From contig CAJNAR010000001.1 of assembly GCA_905220665.1 (NCBI GenBank), positions 1 through 64,000 on the forward strand: a stretch of DNA of 64,000 nt, read 5' to 3'. The notes under the pieces are model-generated. The model was not told the origin of the DNA and did no database searches. It saw only the letters and a program-made list of their open reading frames with translations. The position numbers were made by a program, and so were the translations under genes. Positions 48,032 to 58,200 of the stretch are shown here, piece by piece (the stretch's first letter is position 1; every line of letters begins with the position of its first letter). This stretch comes from Albugo candida. Taxonomy: Eukaryota; Oomycota; Peronosporomycetes; Albuginales; Albuginaceae.

Positions 48032-48330
48032 TTTTGGTAAAATGGGAAGCTGCTAATGTCAAGCAATGTGTTGAAGCGCTCGTAGTGAATCGGAAAGTTG
48101 TTCCTATATCTGTGATCAACAAATATGTTTGGATGGTATCATTTTCAGACTCCATTTCCCATTCGTGCATTGAGGTACGCGCTGCAGGCAAAACGTATTT
48201 ATCAAATCGCCACTCAGACAGATATCGGCTAGAGAAGTCGGAAAGTATTTCTCCGAACCTAAAATATCAAACATTCCTCACGCAAAAACGCAAAAGATAT
48301 AGAAAAGAAAGTAACAGTCGTCGGATGTAG
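48032..48330 (+). pseudogene. Downstream continuation of the 388-aa ORF in another frame
   Basis: The frame covering 47,902-48,330 reads ELILVKWEAANVKQCVEALV and ends in a basic tail (QKRKRYRKESNSRRM). Joining it to the 388-aa ORF needs a shift of two, met by a GTACAG...CTGAAG segment of 35 bp (47,989-48,023). That would be unusually short for an intron here. Confidence 0.35.
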
Positions 48331-49365
48331 AGTGTAGAAAAACATAACGACAAGATGATTCTACTTGATGGCCCAGTTTAGAATTAACAAGCGAGATTTC
48401 CGCCCACAAATGTATCTCGCTTGTTTTAATCTCCACACCTTACATCCGACAGCTACTATTCTTGGTAATGAGCGCACGAATGTGAGTAAATTTCGCTTTT
48501 GTGAAAAACACGTAGTACCATACTGTCCCCATCCCGAATGATATACTGATGTAACGGCCACTCTCGGTGCAGATATGGGTCAATACATGCGAATCGTTTT
48601 AATGGCGAAGGTGAATATTCAAATGAAATGGAAGGCACGTCGACAATCAAATATTTACATGAAGTGCGTTCGTCTTCTCCTTGTATGCTGACCCTTCGCG
48701 GGAATGCTCAAATGATTGGATATATGCGACCATCGATTCCCACAAGGACTTACAGATTATCCATTCTCATGAATGTATTGTCTTGATGTAATAAGAACTT
48801 GATATCTGTCTAAACACAATGTTCAATACTTAAGCGAATTATCCAGCCAAATTTTCTATTAGAAATGCTAGGACACTGAAGAATTCTTTTTACTAGCACT
48901 GAATCCGTCGCAAAGAAGTTTCGAGGAGCGTTTTACGTTGGCGTAATAAAATACACATATATTCGATCGTCAACAGAATAAGTAATGCTGAGCAATGATC
49001 ATCTTGTCATAATCCATGCGATTTGTAATGACATGTTAGTATTTTGGTTGTTCAACAGCTGTCACTATGACGGTGTACAAAAGGCGAACTCAGTCGATAA
49101 AACCTTTTCTAACGCTTATTTTTACCAATGCGAAACAAACAGCGGTGATCGATGAAAGATACTGCTAGAAATTCTTGCACGATCTTTATACAATCGTAAA
49201 CGTTTCCAGTTGAGCTGAAAATGCAGTTACATCTCACATGCTTGATCGCACTGTCATGGGTCGTACTTTGAGTGAGCTCAGAGACGGTCTTGCTTTTCTG
49301 ACTCGGGTAAAACTTTACTCGAATTAATTACGATACACTACTCTGGAACAGGATCAGCTGAGTCC
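48331..49365. other. Intergenic, no gene seen
   Basis: Only short broken frames on both strands. It includes text near 48,960-49,100 loosely like the LINE (agtaatgctgag, ggtgtacaaaagg; compare 23,919-24,030), which suggests a further small LINE scrap. Confidence 0.4.
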
Positions 49366-49370
49366 GTCCT
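49366..49370. repeat. Target-site duplication GTCCT, left copy
   Basis: gtcct immediately precedes the left LTR and is repeated at 53,872-53,876. Confidence 0.85.
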
Positions 49371-49563
49371 TGTGGTGGATCCATGCGCTTGGAGACAAGT
49401 TGAGAAGGGTATTAAGGAAGTTGATATGAATGCTATGATCTTTGGCACCCCTTTGTGCCTCCTATACTTAGCTGTTTCGTAACGACCGGCGATTGAGGGG
49501 GTGAGTATTTCGTAACTACTGGAGCAAGGGTTTCAGGAATGTGAGCCCTACTAATCCACAACA
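49371..49563 (-). repeat. 3' LTR of Ty3/gypsy element
   Basis: Shares tttcgtaacgaccg, ttcgtaactact and ttcaggaatgtgagccctact with the other LTR. It is longer by about 23 bp. Confidence 0.9.
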
Positions 49564-49585
49564 CACCCCTTTCCTAGAGCGAACA

Positions 49586-49891
49586 TTACTGGAGCTCATG
49601 ATGGAGGCGAATGACATCGGGCGACGATGGGTGTGCGTACAAGAATGCATACACTAAGTCGGGGACATTCGCATTTATGCTGGAGAACGGCTCCCACGAA
49701 GCCTCAGCATCTTTAAGCCCAATCCAGGCGACTTTAAGCTCCCATGCAGAAGCCGAAGTATTGTAGCGTAGGTCGCACATCTTACGAGCACCGAGTACCA
49801 ATCCCTGCGTACATACGTGTTCACGTATTTCCTCTGTGACTTCGAGTACAGTTTCTGAATAAATCTTAAGTCTTGCTCCATGGCACGTCAT
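49586..49891 (-). pseudogene. Integrase C-terminal / chromodomain-like tail of gypsy element
   Basis: The frame contains CDLRYNTSASAWELKVAWIGL followed by E-A-S-W-E-P-F. The W-x-L-K-V-x-W-x-G-L ... SWEP pattern is that of retrotransposon chromodomains, which steer integration to heterochromatin. The 106-codon frame ends 20 bp from the 3' LTR, as expected for the end of Pol. Confidence 0.7.
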
Positions 49892-50279
49892 GCCGAGCCT
49901 TAATGATCAACTATCATTTTCAAAGCAATGCTCCTTGATCCCAGTGACTACAAAGGGGCCGACCTAGCGGATCGTCAGCTTAGAGCTCGACAAAAGAGGG
50001 CCAACACGCCACCACAATTCGAGGGCGCCCACTTCAAAGTTGGCAGCAGCGCCAGATGATTCATCGCGAGCAGCTTGCTGACGGGTACGCTTTCTAGATT
50101 CCACAACCTTGTGCACCGTGATAGCGATGGTGCTGTCTCCATCGGGCGCGACATAAGAGCCCAGAAAAGTCGGTGGTGGGAGACCTGGGAAGATCTCCAT
50201 CGGGCACTTGTTACCCTGGCTCTCGACGGGGGAATGGTGACACAGGACTGAATCACCGGGACTAAATTGTCCCTATTTC

Positions 50280-51033
50280 GCAACCTATAAAACCTCGCTA
50301 TTCACGCGCTCGACAGCTCCATTAAGCCACGACTCGAAGACTGAAGATAGCTTGTGCGTCACACTGATTTTAGCAGTCAAAGTAGCAATGATTTGGTTGC
50401 AAAATGCGTTCCATTGTCGGCCATGAGGGAAATCGGCAAACCAAAGCGTTTGTACCAACTGATTATTGCGTCAGCTTCGATCCCAGCACTTTCAGTGTCA
50501 GAAGCAATTAGCTCACAGAATCGGCTGATCGCATCCTTAAGCACTAGGCAATATTCAGCACCTGAGACGCTATAGCCAAGATAGAGATAGTCCATGAGAA
50601 GGTTTTCATTTCGCTTGTTCGCGACAGCAGTTCTCAAACAATTTTGCTGCACAATCAACTGACCCTTGACATGTCGACCAAGCAAACACTCCTTCACAAA
50701 TGCTTGCACCTTGCGCTGGATTCTGCCTACCATGAACTCTAGCTTAATAATGTTGATCATTACGTGAACGCCACGGTGTCGGCGCACAACACAGTGTGCA
50801 ACTATGAACGCACGCATGATGAGGTGATCTGCGTCCGGAGGTAGCCATACCTTCCCTGCTACTAAGATGGACGATCCATCTGCAGGAAGAAGACCAGGGC
50901 GGCTTGACGAACGCTTCTGATGCGTGACGATCTCTTTGACCGACGGATAGACAATTCCCGTGGTTTGGAGTGGGAGGAGTGATGAGAGCTGTGGTTCACT
51001 GCGTAACCGCATAGTATAGGTAGTGGCATTCAA
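50280..51033 (-). pseudogene. Integrase of gypsy element
   Basis: The HHCC zinc finger region reads AHCVVRRHRGVHVM with C-L-L-G-R-H further on. The catalytic core has LLMDYLYLG (first Asp) and LMADNGTHF (second Asp). After a frame break near 50,375, GAVERVN (Glu) appears around 50,310. The DDE triad is thus still legible, but the gene is split. Confidence 0.8.
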
Positions 51034-51475
51034 AGGCTGGGGTGGGGCAATTCAACGGGAGGCAATGTCAGCTATCCCATCACGATCATCGCTGCGATGT
51101 TCAATCTCATATCGGTAGGGCACTAGATGAAGAACCCAGCGCTGCAGCTTTACACGGATATGACGCTTAACGGACTGATCCGACGAGAAGATGTGAATCA
51201 AGTTTGCATGATTGCAAATAGGCGAAATCAACGAGATTGAGCCATCAAGGACTCGAGTTGAATATACGCTTTGATGATCGGGTATCCTTCCTTTTCCATG
51301 ACTGACCAGTTCATCTATTCTTCACACAGCATCGCGTTTGTCGTAGAGCGGTGCTGTCATGCGGGAGAAGTCTATGACCGAATCACGTAGCCAGTTTCTG
51401 GCACACATTATACGTTGCAGATCAGCTGCATTACTGGAAGCCAGAAGGGATTTTAATGCGGCAAGACGATTGGGA

Positions 51476-52080
51476 TCATGTCACCACAGTACCTCGCGGC
51501 ATAAGAGTAAACTCTTCGTGACACTTAGTCAGTCCATACTCTGTAGTCAATTCATAGAAGCGGCGAATCTTGTCGACAAATTCCTCTCTAGTTTGAGCGA
51601 AGACGATAAAATCATCAATCCAGACGAGCAAGTTGTCATGAAACAATGTAAAATACACCGTGTGAATCTGGTTCTGGTAATGGATCGCAGAGTCGGTAGC
51701 TCCCTGCGGGATACGGGTCGGCTTGTACACGCCATCCACAGTGATTATTGAGAACTGCTCCTGGCAGTCCGAACGCAGTGCAAACTACCAAAAGCCTTTA
51801 AAATCGTCATAGCGAGCATAATACTTTGCACCTGAGACGCGATCGATCGCTGTCTTCATATCTGGCATGGCACTAACCAGCGGAATCACAAGAATGTTGG
51901 CTCGAGTGTAATCATCCGTAGTGCGAAATCCATTCGCGTTGAAGCCCTTACGATCTGGTAATGCAGGTGAGGACCAGTGGCTGTGATTATTGTGGGGACG
52001 AGAACTAGCCGCTCTAGCGATACGGCCTGGCCTTGGAAGTTACAGGCTTAGCGTCGACCTGGAACTTCACCAGTAGGGGA
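51476..52080 (-). pseudogene. Reverse transcriptase of gypsy element
   Basis: The readable piece 51,739-51,476 has YKPTRIPQGATDSAIHYQNQ and the catalytic box LLVWIDDFIVFAQT, with the two Asp at 51,611-51,616. Upstream parts are frameshifted to about 52,080. RNase H follows toward 51,050. Confidence 0.85.
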
Positions 52081-52432
52081 TCTGCCGTTGCAGGCGGATC
52101 GTAGCACAGATGATTCCGCCAAATATATCTTTGATGGACGGCGAGTTCATATAGTTCATGCGCGAGGCCACAATCCTCACCCTCTTCCTAAAGTGCTGCG
52201 TGCTCCAATGAGGATTGAAGATTTAGGATCTCCGAATCGACATCGACACCACCTTCAACAGATGATTGGTGATAAGAACATCACCATCTGTATCGGTGGC
52301 TAGTCCCTCTGCTAGCTTGGCGATCATGGATCCAACGTCGATACCAAGACTGATGAGAACATCTTTGCGAAGAATGAATCGGTCTTCTTCTTAGTCCAGG
52401 ACGAGACAGTCAACAACCCTGATGTTGACGGG

Positions 52433-52627
52433 TCATGCAGCAGTACGCACTTGGACTTCCAATGGCACTCGCTCGCGGCAGACCAACGTGGCACCACCAA
52501 CCACCTCTACACTAACAGGGTGACGAAGGGTGGTGGCCACGTTCGTGTCAAGTGGGAGTCCAAGAAAAAGATTACGTGGAATGATGGATACATTTGAACC
52601 CGAGTCAGCGCACAGCAGGACCTCCAA
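52433..52627 (-). pseudogene. Aspartic protease of gypsy element
   Basis: Contains VLLCADSGSNVSIIPRNL, with the catalytic Asp at 52,604-52,606 (A-D-S-G), and a later VEVVGGATLVC. This is a retropepsin core of about 65 codons. Confidence 0.8.
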
Positions 52628-52639
52628 GTTACCCGCAAG

Positions 52640-53415
52640 GAGCGCTGGTAGCTTTGAGTCTTGGTTCGAAGAGAGTTTGGCGCGCTATGCTGAGGTATGT
52701 CCTACCATGCGCTCTCGGATGGCTCGTTTGGCTTCATTCTTCTGTGCGTTGGATGATGTTGGACACTCAGACACCCAGTGAGGATCTTTACGCAACAGAC
52801 ATCCATTGCAGGGTGGTGTGTAAGTTGCTGGTTTCGTTGGGCGCTGCCTTTACAGACGAGAAATGTCATCGCCGTTAATGAAACCCTTAATATAATGGGT
52901 ATGAGACTTGCGACTGATAGGTGCTGTGCTTTGTGTAGTCCGCTTTGTTTATCCTCTATTGTCATCAGGAAGTAATGCTGTTGCTCAAGAGCACCTTCCA
53001 GAATCAGATTATATGGAACTTTTTCATCCGCCTTGTTCTTGTGATACTCGAGGGCAACCAGGCGCGAAATCTCACGCTTCAGTATTGTGGGCGCGAAATT
53101 ATCAATAAGGATCTTGGTCCTGTTCTTTGTCTGCACTGTCGCATCGTGATCTTTGGCGTTGGTGCGTCCCATCGTATATTAGAGCCCATAGTCGCCCACG
53201 ATCTTGTCAAAACTAGCGAAATAATTCAAGATCCGGGCTTCTATGTCGTATTCCTTGATGTTCATTCGCAGTTTCTCGGCGAAAAGAGCCTCAACGTCCG
53301 GGAGATGATTGTTCTTAACCTTGCTGCAACGCTGATTAATCTCTTGCATCATGTCGGAGTCGATAAGCGTCTTCACATCCTTGCCTAGGACATAGAGCGC
53401 CATGTTGCTGAGCAT
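52640..53415 (-). pseudogene. Gag of gypsy element with zinc-knuckle-like end
   Basis: Two frames (53,415-53,179 and 53,172-52,702) read as a Gag capsid (ADEKVPYNLILEGALEQQHYF-like text). Near 52,740-52,800 a different frame gives C-NG-C-LLRKDP-H-WVSE-C. This is a CCHC box whose middle spacing is two residues longer than usual. Broken by at least two frameshifts. Confidence 0.7.
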
Positions 53416-53701
53416 TTCCGCATCGATAGAGCCTTGATAATCACTGCGATGGTGTCATACTGCTCGCCTATTGCAGAGCAGCGCTCGAGAAGACGCCACT
53501 CATACTGCTCCCGCTGGCTTCGCCAGCGGATTAGCGACGCCTGGTTCCATTCAATTAGTCTTGGCGTCGTGATATGCTTCGGTGCGGGTTGTACGCGGTC
53601 GTCATTTAGATGTCTTCATCAACCATCCGGAAAGTCGGCATCTTCTTACGCTGAGTTGCCGGCTGTGCTTGACTTGAGCTTGCTATACCAAAAGTATACT
53701 T

Positions 53702-53871
53702 TGTGGTGGATTGAAGTGTATTAAAGAAGTTAATATGCATGCTGCGATCTTTGGCGCCCCTGTGTGCTTCGTAGACTTAGCGGTTTCGTAACGACCGACA
53801 TTGAGGGAGTGGATGTTTCGTAACTACTGAAGCAGGGGGTTCAGGAATGTGAGCCCTACTATTCCACAACA
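53702..53871 (-). repeat. 5' LTR of Ty3/gypsy element
   Basis: Begins tgtggtggat and ends ccacaaca on the plus strand. The GTCCT duplication follows. Confidence 0.9.
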
Positions 53872-53876
53872 GTCCT
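53872..53876. repeat. Target-site duplication GTCCT, right copy
   Basis: Same five bases as 49,366-49,370. Confidence 0.85.
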
Positions 53877-54210
53877 TGAGCAAGGATGAAGCGAGATATT
53901 CATTAAACCCCTGGGGATTTGTGAGACCGCACCATTATTGTAGTTTCGGCACACGACGAAAATATCTCAGCGCGATCCTACATAAAGTGTGGGACACCTA
54001 CAGTATAACCATCAACTCCTGATTTTTCGCGGCCAAATTTAGAATTTTCAATCCTATGTAGCCTATACTTTTAACGTGGCAACGACCTCTTTGTCAGCTA
54101 ATTTGGATTAGTGTAGCTCAATGCCAAAGAAAAGTAAAATATATTTCTTGGTTATTTTTTTTTCCACGTTCACCTTCCATTTCTGATTGAAATCCGTCGT
54201 TACAACCACA

Positions 54211-56424
54211 ATGGCACCACCCACAAAACGTTCACAGCAGCTCAAACTGCCCGAAGCATAAAAAAGTTCGTATTGAGGCTTTCATAGCGATATGCGAACT
54301 TAACAATTAGAAGAGAGAGCTTTCCCAGCCTCCCGAATTCAATGAGCCAAATCTCTGGCCTACTGATATGGAGGTGGAAGAAGATTCGGAGCATGAGGTC
54401 GAAGAGCCTGAGGGTTTCACTGATGATGAAGCAGACTTTGCGCACTGAAATATACTCTATTTCTCACCGTCCGGGTCGGTACATTGGGAACTCGAGCCGT
54501 ACTCGACGACGAAAGCATGTAGAAAACCGCAATGCTGTGCTTGGTTCTCGACGACTGGAGACATACTTTCAAGTTATGAAACAAGATGCACAGGAAGAAC
54601 CAGACAATGAGAACGAAATGATGACAAGGGTGACAATGATAACGAAATTGATGACAAGGTCGAGGGATACCTTGCCGCTGCAATGCTGCAACTAGACCAG
54701 GAGGCCAAACAGACAACCAACAAATCTCAAGGTGCACGACTGGCTGCTATAGCGTCTTATTTCTGTCTCATTTCAAAAAGACTATCCTGTAAGTTGAGAT
54801 TGTAATTTTTTTTGAGTGAGTGAATTTTTTGTATCAACATATCGTTGTTTGATGATGCTTCATTTGTTTAGAAGCTTCAAGCCTCGGAAGTCATTTCCCA
54901 GGCAGTTGGGAAAGGATCCTGGTTTTGTAGATTGCTTCGCATATGTGGAACCATTTATCTCGCCACTGGTGATCTTCCGAACAGCAAGCAAGGCCAACAT
55001 ATCAAGTCACGCAGCCTTTTGATGGATGAAGATGTTCTTCCCAGAGTCCTATTGTATCTAAGTCAGAACAAGTGCAAAATTGACCCCGCTGAATTCACCG
55101 AGCATGTCAATCATCACATTCTTCCAAATTTAGGAAGCACTAAAGTGATTTCTGGTAAGACCGCAGTTGGATGGATGCAGATACTGGGACTACAGTACTC
55201 TGAAGTTCGCAAAGGAATTTTCGTCGATGATCATGAACGCCTCGACGATCTTGAATACCGTACTATCGTCCTGAAGCGCATGGCGGATCTTGAAGTGCAG
55301 ATGCCAATATTCTCAGAGAAGGAGATGTAGATTGAAACCTGTCCAGTGGGAGCGCCGATAATTCTTGTAACACACGAGGAAGGACTTTCGCAGCACAAGA
55401 TGGTCAGAAGAATCTATGACTGTAGGATGGGCAGCACATACTTCGAAAAATAAAGGAGCTGGAAGATCAATCCACGTCAGCGAATTCTTATCTGATGTTG
55501 GGGGTCACCTATCACTGAGTGATTTGGAGCAGCTCGAGTATCCCAGCATCCAAAAAGAAGCGTGTGTTATTGTGCACCCTGGAAAGAATTATGATGGGTG
55601 GTGGACTGGTGAAGATCTGCTAAAACAAGTGACGGATCGTGCAATTCCTATCTATGAGGCACAGTACCCCATATCCAAAGCCTCTTTGCATCTGACAATG
55701 CTACAAGTCTTGCTGCATTTGCTACTGATGCCCTTATCGGAAAAAGAATGAATTTGGGATCAGGTGGAAAACAACCAAAGATGCGCAATGGGAGAATGCA
55801 AGATGGCACAGTCTAGCCAATCTGCTCCACTGACACTCATCCTAATGTTACTCTTCGAGATGATAGAGCTACTAAATTAAAGGTATCCAATTGAATCACG
55901 TTTTTTAACCCTTCTATCTCTTCCAGGTTTGCCAAAAGGATTGAAAGTGGTTTTAACTGAGAGGGGACTGTGGAAAGATGGAATGTGCCTCCAGTGCAAA
56001 GACAAGTGCCTTGGCTCAACAATGTGCTGTGCAAGAAATACGATTGATCTCGAAAATGAATTCATGGAGCAGAAAGGCATGTTGGAAGAACTAATCGTTC
56101 TTTTGGACACATGATAACATTTTATCCAAAGTTTCACTGTGAGTAAAACTTCCTTGAGAACCTCTGGAGTGCTGACAAGGATGCTCGAAAAAAGTGTGAC
56201 TACAGCTGGAAAGGCCTGGGCACCACAGTTGCTAAGGCTCTGGAATCCGCCCCCTTAAAACCCTTTAACGCCATGCACAGAAATGCTTTCGATACAGGAA
56301 TGTATATCGAAAGGATTTAACGGGGAAGGCTGCTGAATACGCCGTGAAGAAATACCGATCCCACCGTCGAGTTCCCATATCTATCATGATGGACATCAAT
56401 ATGATTGGTGTAACTGATGAATGA
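54211..56424 (+). pseudogene. DDE transposase gene, inactivated, with introns
   Basis: Resembles the DDE transposases of fungal and oomycete DNA transposons that carry HPGKN-DGWW. ATG at 54,211 (APPTKRSQQLKLPEA). The N-terminal DNA-binding part is at about 54,870-55,330 (LLMDEDVLPRVLLYLSQNKC). The first catalytic position is GLU instead of ASP (ILVTHEEG, codon at 55,376). Then GAGRSIHVSEFLS and VIVHPGKNYDGWWTGEDLLK. The second Asp is kept (ASDNATSLAAF, about 55,694) in a shifted frame; then GLPKGLKVVLTERGLWKDGM. The third acidic residue is in NFLENLW (about 56,155-56,180). The C-terminus, AAEYAVKKYRSHRRVPIS, ends at TGA 56,422-56,424. Likely introns are 54,789-54,871 (83 bp) and 55,883-55,926 (44 bp). 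Several stops and frameshifts make it a pseudogene. Confidence 0.8.
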
Positions 56425-58200
56425 AACTGTACATATGATCTTTGATTGTATTTGTAAAGAAATAGCAATGAGGGTCGACTGTCAAAAGAAGAGGAAAATG
56501 AATTCAGACGTTGAGCCATTTTATTGGCTACGATGACTGGGCGTCCTCTGATTGGCTATCGTATTTTTGGAGTTTTCTTACGCCGGTCAAAATTGTGCTG
56601 CCCGAGCCAAATCCCTTGTAATTTCTCGGTTTTAGAATTCCCATATCTTCGCCAAAAATAATCCAAAAATAAATCCGAGTCTGTAATCTTCAAGCGTTTT
56701 ATCTCTAGTTACCTGTGACAGAGCCAGATTTTGATCAAGATGAATCCTACTGGCTGCGATACAGCTCGAACGACCCCTCAAATAGGTAATGGTTATACAT
56801 TTCCCGCACTATATGATTTGTATGATTCTTAGGACTCTCATTTCTTCTTGTCTATTATATTTCGAATTGATAATGTTGAAAGCTCCACTAGAAAAAATGC
56901 CGTTACTGAATGACATCGTATGGTCGATATTGAGCTGCTCCAGCCTCAAAAACACGGTGTGTAGACTAGGCATTCCTCCGACTACCTTGTGAAAGCTTTC
57001 CTCCAATCCCTTGGAATTATTTCTTGCTCTTCGTTCTCCTACTTAGCTATTTCAATGGGACTCGAAGTCGTTCGTGATTGCGCCATAATAATCAGAATCT
57101 AATCGCCACTTTTGATCATCTATTCTCCCAGTTGAGCAATTGTCCTAAGTATCTTCATCGGAGGTCTATGTATTCAAATTGTGAATATCAACTTGAACTC
57201 TTAGAACGCTAGAAAATATGTACTGCTGTAGCTCTAAATAAAACTTCTACACACAAGAGCTTTAGTCTTTCATCTCGTTGAAGCCTCAATCAACGCAATA
57301 AAGCACGGGGTAGACCACGCGATATATAGAAACGTTGTCTGCAGACACAGCTTCCGGACCGGATTATCGCTAGAGGATTTCCAATAAATAAATGATTACG
57401 TAACATGTACACAACCATCACTTCATGTATTGATTAGATCAAAAATATCTACTGTTATCACAACAAGAAGACTAGCATTTTTGGATATTCAAGCACTTAC
57501 AGCTTCCAATACTACGCTAGATTTATTGCATTCAGAGCCAGGCTGAGTGGTACAACCGTATTATAATCCCCATGGAGCTTTGTAGGATAAAAAAGACACC
57601 TCATTGTCAGCTCCGGTTAGATCTAGCGTTACAGATTTTCAGAAGATACACGTGATATGTCAGCTAATGAGATGTCATTTCTTGGATATCAAAAAAACTT
57701 CCACCACGATATATCATCTCAATTGTATATCGTCAATAGTAGACTAGGCTTTCCATAATGGACTTGTTATTGATGGTTTTGAGAAAAGCTTCCTCTATCC
57801 GAGATATTCGTAAGGAAAGATTTTTTATTCGGTCTGTTTTGTTACACCAACGGAAGCTTCGATATTTCTTATCATAATGAACAGGTTCTTAAAGTAGTGA
57901 TACCACATTTCCTAATATGCTTGTATTAAAAAGAGTGGATACTGATATGTATGCTATTCCTTTCACGTTACCAGATGTTCAAGCAATCCGTGACGCTGCT
58001 GTATTCAAAGATATCAGCAATGAGACTGGTTTCCTTATCATTAGCTAGCCGAAGCTTTCTTTTCTTTCGTTTACTTGAAGGCCACAAGTGAGGAAAATAG
58101 CCCCTTGTTGCATTCACTTGTGGAAACCATGCTGACAGTGACAAATCAATATTTTGACATTTTGACCAATTTGCCAAGGTCGCAGCATTGGGCCAACGAA
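56425..58200. other. Gene-poor stretch
   Basis: Very AT-rich, with short broken frames on both strands. I see nothing here that I can assign. Confidence 0.5.

Larger units (their letters stand above)
49371..53871 (-). mobile_element. Ty3/gypsy LTR retrotransposon (chromovirus-like), decayed, 4.5 kb
   Basis: Bounded by LTRs of 193 bp (49,371-49,563) and 170 bp (53,702-53,871), both starting tgtggtggat and ending ccacaaca on the plus strand, and by GTCCT duplications. Read on the minus strand, the order is Gag (about 53,415-52,700), protease, reverse transcriptase, RNase H, integrase and chromodomain-like tail, i.e. RT before integrase as in Ty3/gypsy. Frames break several times and the LTRs differ by many substitutions and a length change, so it is inactive. 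It is a different superfamily and the opposite strand from the copia pair on the left. Confidence 0.92.
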
